Assembly: GCA_963822575.1 (NCBI GenBank)
Contig: CAWGHZ010000004.1
Coordinates: 496,001 to 560,000, forward strand
Source of the DNA: CAWGHZ01 sp963822575
GTDB lineage: Bacteria > Pseudomonadota > Alphaproteobacteria > MPNO01 > DASWLB01
Length of the DNA stretch: 64,000 bases
Direction of reading: 5' to 3'
In this document: one piece after another, positions 62,644 to 64,000 of the stretch
How the letters are laid out: every line of letters begins with the position of its first letter
Position numbering within the stretch: the stretch's first letter is position 1
Notes under the pieces: generated by a model
The model's input: only the letters and a program-made list of their open reading frames with translations
Told to the model about the DNA's origin: nothing
Database searches by the model: none
Made by a program: the position numbers and the translations under genes

Positions 62644-63075
62644 TCAACGACGGCCGCCGAGCCAACTCGCCAGCGTCCCGGCAGGCTCGTCATGCCCCGC
62701 CAGGTCGAGCGCCGGAGACCGGTCGGTGTCGAGCCGGGCGCCGGCCTTCTCCGCGATCCGGGCGACCTTGCGGCGGACGGGCGCCGGCGCGTCGAGCCGG
62801 ATGAGCCCCACCCCCTCGCGCAGCGCGCCCAGGGCGTGGCCCGGCGCGGCGCCGCAATCGAGCGACGCGGTGAAGGCGACGTCCGGGAATTCGTCGCGCA
62901 GGATGGCCTCGATCGCTGCGAACCAGCCAGCGCCCGCGCGCGCCGCGGCGCCCGGTGCCGAGCGCAGCGCGACGGGGCACCCTGCCGCGCGCGCCGCCTC
63001 GATGACCGCGCGCGCCTCGCCCAGCGAGCGCACGATCACCGCCTTCGCCGCCCCCGTCTTCCGCCCCCGCGACAT
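62644..63075 (-). CDS. Conserved-looking hypothetical protein
   Basis: The 143-residue protein has no family I can name. It has AVIVRSLGEARAVIEAARAAG, FAAIEAILRDEFPDVAFTASLDCGAAPGHALGALREGVGLIRLDAP and a helical end, a pattern that alternates helices and strands as in a small Rossmann-like or response-regulator-like fold. The ATG at 63075 borders the divergent AsmA start; the two genes share a 67-bp intergenic region. No signal peptide is present. Confidence 0.65.
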   Translation of the reverse strand: MSRGRKTGAAKAVIVRSLGEARAVIEAARAAGCPVALRSAPGAAARAGAGWFAAIEAILRDEFPDVAFTASLDCGAAPGHALGALREGVGLIRLDAPAPVRRKVARIAEKAGARLDTDRSPALDLAGHDEPAGTLASWLGGRR

Positions 63076-63142
63076 GTGTCGAGTGTGACACGCCGGGCCC
63101 CCAACGGGGAACGTTGCCCGGGCGGCGGCGTTCCGAGGGAGC

Positions 63143-64000
63143 ATGCCGCTGATTCTGCGCAATATTCTGAAGGTTGCGGGTATCGTCCTGGCCGCGCTGG
63201 TCGGGCTCGTCGCCGTCGTGGCCGTGGCGCTTATCTTCATCGACTGGAACGTGTTCCGCCCGGTCATTGCGTCCCAGGCGTCGAGCGCCAGCGGCCGCAA
63301 GGTCTCGATCGGCCATGTCGCCGTGCACCTTTCGACCACGCCGGAAATCCGTGTGCAGGACCTCGTCATCGGCAATCCGGCCTGGGCGAAGCATAGGGAG
63401 ATGATGCGCATCAAGGACGCCGACATCGTGCTCCACCTTTGGCCTCTTCTGTGGGGCCGCCTCGAGATCGACCGGATGCGCCTCGCCGGTACCGAGTTCC
63501 ACCTGGAAAAGAAGGGCGACAAGGACAACTGGCATTTCGGCGCGACCGACGCTGCCACGGGCGCGGTCAAGGCGGTCAGCCCGAAGCGGCGCACGCAGTT
63601 CCCGGCGATCCACAGCCTCGCGGTACAGGGCAGCGACATCACCTTCGATTCCGACACGCTGAAGCGGCCGGTCGCGGCGCATTTCGACGCGGTCGAGGGC
63701 GGCGCCGACACGACGGATGCGCCGATCGCGCTCAACATGAAGGGCCGCTACAATGGCAAGCCCTTCACCGGCAAATTCGATTTCGGCAGCTACGACACGC
63801 TGCGCACGGCGGGGAAACCGTTCCCGGCCAAGGGCACGCTGCATCTCGGCGGCGTCGACGCGGCGTTGAACGGAGCGGTGACGCAGCCGCTGCAGTTCAA
63901 GGGCTGGAACGGCCAGGTCTCGATTTCCGGCGCCAATTTGGACGAGCTGCACCAGGTGCTCGCCCTGCCGGTGCCGACCTCGCCGCCCTTCAAGCTGGTG
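63143..64000 (+). CDS. AsmA family protein, 5' part
   Basis: The frame from ATG 63143 runs open for 286 residues to the window edge. A membrane anchor (residues 10-34, VAGIVLAALVGLVAVVAVAL) is followed by DWNVFRPVIASQASSASGRKVSIGHVAVHLSTTPEIRVQDLVIGNPAWA, the AsmA N-terminal signature. AsmA-like proteins sit in the inner membrane with a large periplasmic domain and help lipid transport to the outer membrane. The ATG follows GAGGGAGC. The C-terminus is beyond the window. Confidence 0.85.
   Translation, partial: MPLILRNILKVAGIVLAALVGLVAVVAVALIFIDWNVFRPVIASQASSASGRKVSIGHVAVHLSTTPEIRVQDLVIGNPAWAKHREMMRIKDADIVLHLWPLLWGRLEIDRMRLAGTEFHLEKKGDKDNWHFGATDAATGAVKAVSPKRRTQFPAIHSLAVQGSDITFDSDTLKRPVAAHFDAVEGGADTTDAPIALNMKGRYNGKPFTGKFDFGSYDTLRTAGKPFPAKGTLHLGGVDAALNGAVTQPLQFKGWNGQVSISGANLDELHQVLALPVPTSPPFKLV

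Overview
The window is a high-GC stretch of chromosome that looks like an alphaproteobacterium. It carries a GapR/DUF2312 gene (57450-57698), tightly packed operons with ATGA/GTGA overlaps, NMT1-type and TRAP solute-binding proteins, and dispersed palindromes of types common in alphaproteobacteria. I cannot assign genus or order from the sequence alone.

Layout. 1-5 kb holds housekeeping genes (an RluB-type pseudouridine synthase, a frameshifted rsmD), two dienelactone hydrolases, a tRNA-Arg(CCU) and a CDF cation transporter. The 390-bp gap before the tRNA has a consensus sigma-54 promoter, a pair of upstream boxes and a possible small RNA. 5.5-13.4 kb has a VOC/TetR pair, hydantoinase subunits HyuB/HyuA, a carboxylesterase and an old-yellow-enzyme flavoprotein. 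13.4-21.6 kb is one long MarR-led operon with an aryl-CoA ligase, a RidA protein, a complete ABC importer with two different permeases, and a YtcJ-type amidohydrolase. 21.7-27.6 kb has a quinone oxidoreductase, an MFS exporter, nitronate monooxygenase and YciI, interrupted by an IS110-family element. 27.6-38 kb has an IclR regulator, an FAD monooxygenase, a UbiD-like decarboxylase, a NicX/M29-like protein, three solute-binding proteins and a cupin/diiron-oxidase pair, all suggestive of aromatic or heterocycle breakdown. 38.2-42.3 kb has glutaryl-CoA dehydrogenase, an amidase and a CaiB-type CoA-transferase. 42.5-51 kb has a 2OG oxygenase, a ferredoxin reductase, an LLM flavoprotein, a TRAP transporter and an amidohydrolase. 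51-54.6 kb has a Gfo/Idh-epimerase fusion with a glycosyltransferase. 54.7-64 kb has VOC, GST, class II aldolase, GapR, lysine-catabolic enzymes (saccharopine dehydrogenase family, ALDH7), thiE, a class I aldolase and the start of an AsmA protein.

The strongest discovery is the IS110 element (about 25281-26697). Its left end folds into a 5' stem-loop and two guide loops. Three guides match the element ends or target flank over 7-9 nt, and the fourth matches partly, so donor, target, core dinucleotide and pre-insertion site can all be read from the DNA. The second is the sigma-54 promoter at 4273-4289 with a candidate CU-rich small RNA. Seven genes carry single-base frameshifts; the number and pattern suggest sequence errors more than gene decay.
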